64,000 nucleotides of DNA from Nitratireductor kimnyeongensis (GTDB lineage Bacteria > Pseudomonadota > Alphaproteobacteria > Rhizobiales > Rhizobiaceae): assembly GCF_019891395.1 (NCBI RefSeq), contig NZ_CP078143.1, positions 1 to 64,000 on the forward strand. Reading direction: 5' to 3'. The notes below the pieces were generated by a model. The model did not search any database. It was not told the DNA's origin and worked only from the letters and a program-made list of their open reading frames with translations. Positions 62,891 to 64,000 of the stretch are shown here, in pieces. The translations under genes were made by a program, and so were the position numbers. How positions within the stretch are numbered: the first letter of the stretch is position 1; each line of letters starts with the position of its first letter.

Positions 62891-63727
62891 CTATCTCTGA
62901 GCCGCAAGCATAGCATCCGCAACTCTCAGGGAATCCCTGTTGATTGCGACATTGTGCACGCGAAAAACGGCCGCGCCCTTCATTCTTAGCAGCGCACTGG
63001 TCGCAGCCGTTCCAACATCCCGCGCCTCGGCACTCGCCCGGTCTGTGACCGCACCAACGAAGCGCTTCCGCGATGTACCCACAAGAAGAGGAAATGCAAG
63101 CCCCGCCAATTCTTCAAAGCGGGCCATGATCTCGATATTCTCTGCCGTGTCCTTGGCGAAACCAAATCCTGGATCCAGCATGATCTGATCGTCTCTCACA
63201 CCTGCCTCACGAGCAATTTCAAGAGAGCGACGCAGAAACGAGAACTGGTCTGCAATGACATCAGGCAGCTTCTCTCGCTCGCGCCCCGTGTGCATGATGG
63301 CGAGCCCTGCCCCGCTGTTCGCAGCGACAGCCGCAATATCCGGCTCGCGCTGAAGCCCCCAGACATCGTTGACGATATGCGCGCCTGCGGCGACCGCGAG
63401 CCGGGCCGTCTCGGTCCGATAAGTATCCACGGAGAGTAAGACGTCATCCCGGCCGGCAAGGGCTTCGAACACCGGCAAAATCCGGTCCTGTTCTTCACTT
63501 GACGACACCGGGGAACTGCCTGGCCGGGTCGATTCACCGCCAATATCGATGATGTGAGCGCCTTCGCCGATCAATCGGTCAGCTTGACGAAGCGCGGCAT
63601 CGAGACTGACAAAAGCGCCGCCATCGGAAAAACTGTCGGGAGTCACGTTCAAAATGCCCATAATGATGGCATCAGGGCCGAGAACAAGGTCGCGGCCGTG
63701 CGCTAGTCTCCAGACAGAAAAGGTCAT
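62891..63727 (-). CDS. folP: Dihydropteroate synthase
   Basis: A 278-residue TIM-barrel enzyme that joins p-aminobenzoate to the pterin diphosphate from FolK; it is the target of sulfonamides. The motifs are MGILNVTPDSFSDGG, DIGGESTRPGS and the metal/pterin site LDPGFGFAKD; LLVGTSRKRFVG follows near the C-terminus. It is the first gene of the folP-folB-folK transcript. The divergent exported-protein gene begins 152 bases away. Confidence 0.95.
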   Translation of the reverse strand: MTFSVWRLAHGRDLVLGPDAIIMGILNVTPDSFSDGGAFVSLDAALRQADRLIGEGAHIIDIGGESTRPGSSPVSSSEEQDRILPVFEALAGRDDVLLSVDTYRTETARLAVAAGAHIVNDVWGLQREPDIAAVAANSGAGLAIMHTGREREKLPDVIADQFSFLRRSLEIAREAGVRDDQIMLDPGFGFAKDTAENIEIMARFEELAGLAFPLLVGTSRKRFVGAVTDRASAEARDVGTAATSALLRMKGAAVFRVHNVAINRDSLRVADAMLAAQR

Positions 63728-63879
63728 TGGGCGTTCACCCTCCGGATAACAACCAAGCGTTTTTGCGGCTCATTGACGCCAAAATCAACCGCAATGTGTT
63801 CGGTGGAGCGATTCGGAAACCGCTCACGCCAGACTTGTCATCATGCGTGCGAAATCGCAGGGTGTTTACGGGAGAAAAC

Positions 63880-64000
63880 ATGAAACGCATCACGCTGACC
63901 CTCGCCCTGATGACCTTCGCAGCAAGTCCTGCCGCAAGCGCCGATGTCGCCCGTACCTACAGCTATTTCTCGATCGGCGGGAGAACGCTCAGTGAAATCG
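63880..64000 (+). CDS. Exported protein, N-terminal part only
   Basis: The first 40 codons of a gene that runs off the window end. It has a signal peptide (ITLTLALMTFAASPAASA) and begins its mature part DVARTYSYFSIGGRTLSEI, which resembles the start of DUF922 proteins (putative zinc proteases of Rhizobiales). The ATG at 63880 follows GGGAG. The family guess rests on this short segment only. Confidence 0.6.
   Translation, partial: MKRITLTLALMTFAASPAASADVARTYSYFSIGGRTLSEI

Overview
The window is an ordinary, gene-dense, GC-rich stretch of chromosome from an alphaproteobacterium, most probably of the order Rhizobiales (Hyphomicrobiales). Gene order and content support this: prfB-mrcA-amiC next to rne, an M48 protease, a DsbA-like gene, aroQ-accB-accC-aat, DUF2155 and NDUFA12; the cell-cycle kinase gene cckA; a suf operon of the sufS2BCDS1XA type with an Irr-type iron control element; and a Rhizobiales-type palindromic repeat. 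The genus cannot be fixed from sequence reading alone. I see no prophage, insertion sequence, integrase, CRISPR array or restriction/defence island.

Layout. 1-4.7 kb: three tRNA genes (Gly, Tyr, Thr), rlmB, a small exported protein, NAD kinase and a DEAD-box helicase. 4.7-12.3 kb: a minus-strand Fe-S assembly operon (sufS2, sufB, sufC, sufD, sufS, sufT, sufA) with a tfoX-like gene at its end and an iron control element at its head. 12.4-19.9 kb: a hydrolase, tyrS, a giant AsmA/YhdP-type envelope protein, a one-cysteine peroxiredoxin and an M23 peptidase. 19.9-25.2 kb: prfB with an intact programmed +1 frameshift, PBP1A and an amidase. 25.2-34.1 kb: a 617-base rne leader, RNase E, an M48/TPR protease, a periplasmic thiol oxidoreductase and the aroQ-accB-accC-aat run.

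34.1-44.4 kb holds DUF2155, an NDUFA12 homologue, two GNAT genes and gatB, an orphan YjhX-type gene behind a structured leader, a CBS protein, a rhomboid protease, a PAS / double-PilZ / BTLCP cluster and a gamma carbonic anhydrase. 44.4-53.6 kb is mixed metabolism: cysE, an enoyl-CoA hydratase homologue, two overlapping alpha/beta hydrolases, DUF192, a two-domain cold shock protein, glyoxalase I, an acyl-CoA carboxylase beta chain and pncB. 53.6-64 kb contains cckA, a FliO-domain protein, a DksA homologue lacking most zinc ligands, a SixA-type phosphatase, the ycjX-ycjF pair, folP-folB-folK and the first 40 codons of an exported protein.

Most genes are housekeeping. I did not find a convincing undescribed multi-gene system. 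The points most worth a second look are regulatory: the prfB frameshift, the iron box of the suf operon, a strong minus-strand terminator at 39.64 kb with no gene in front of it (possible small RNA), the orphan YjhX with leader hairpins, two CtrA-type boxes, and the PAS-PilZ-BTLCP cluster.
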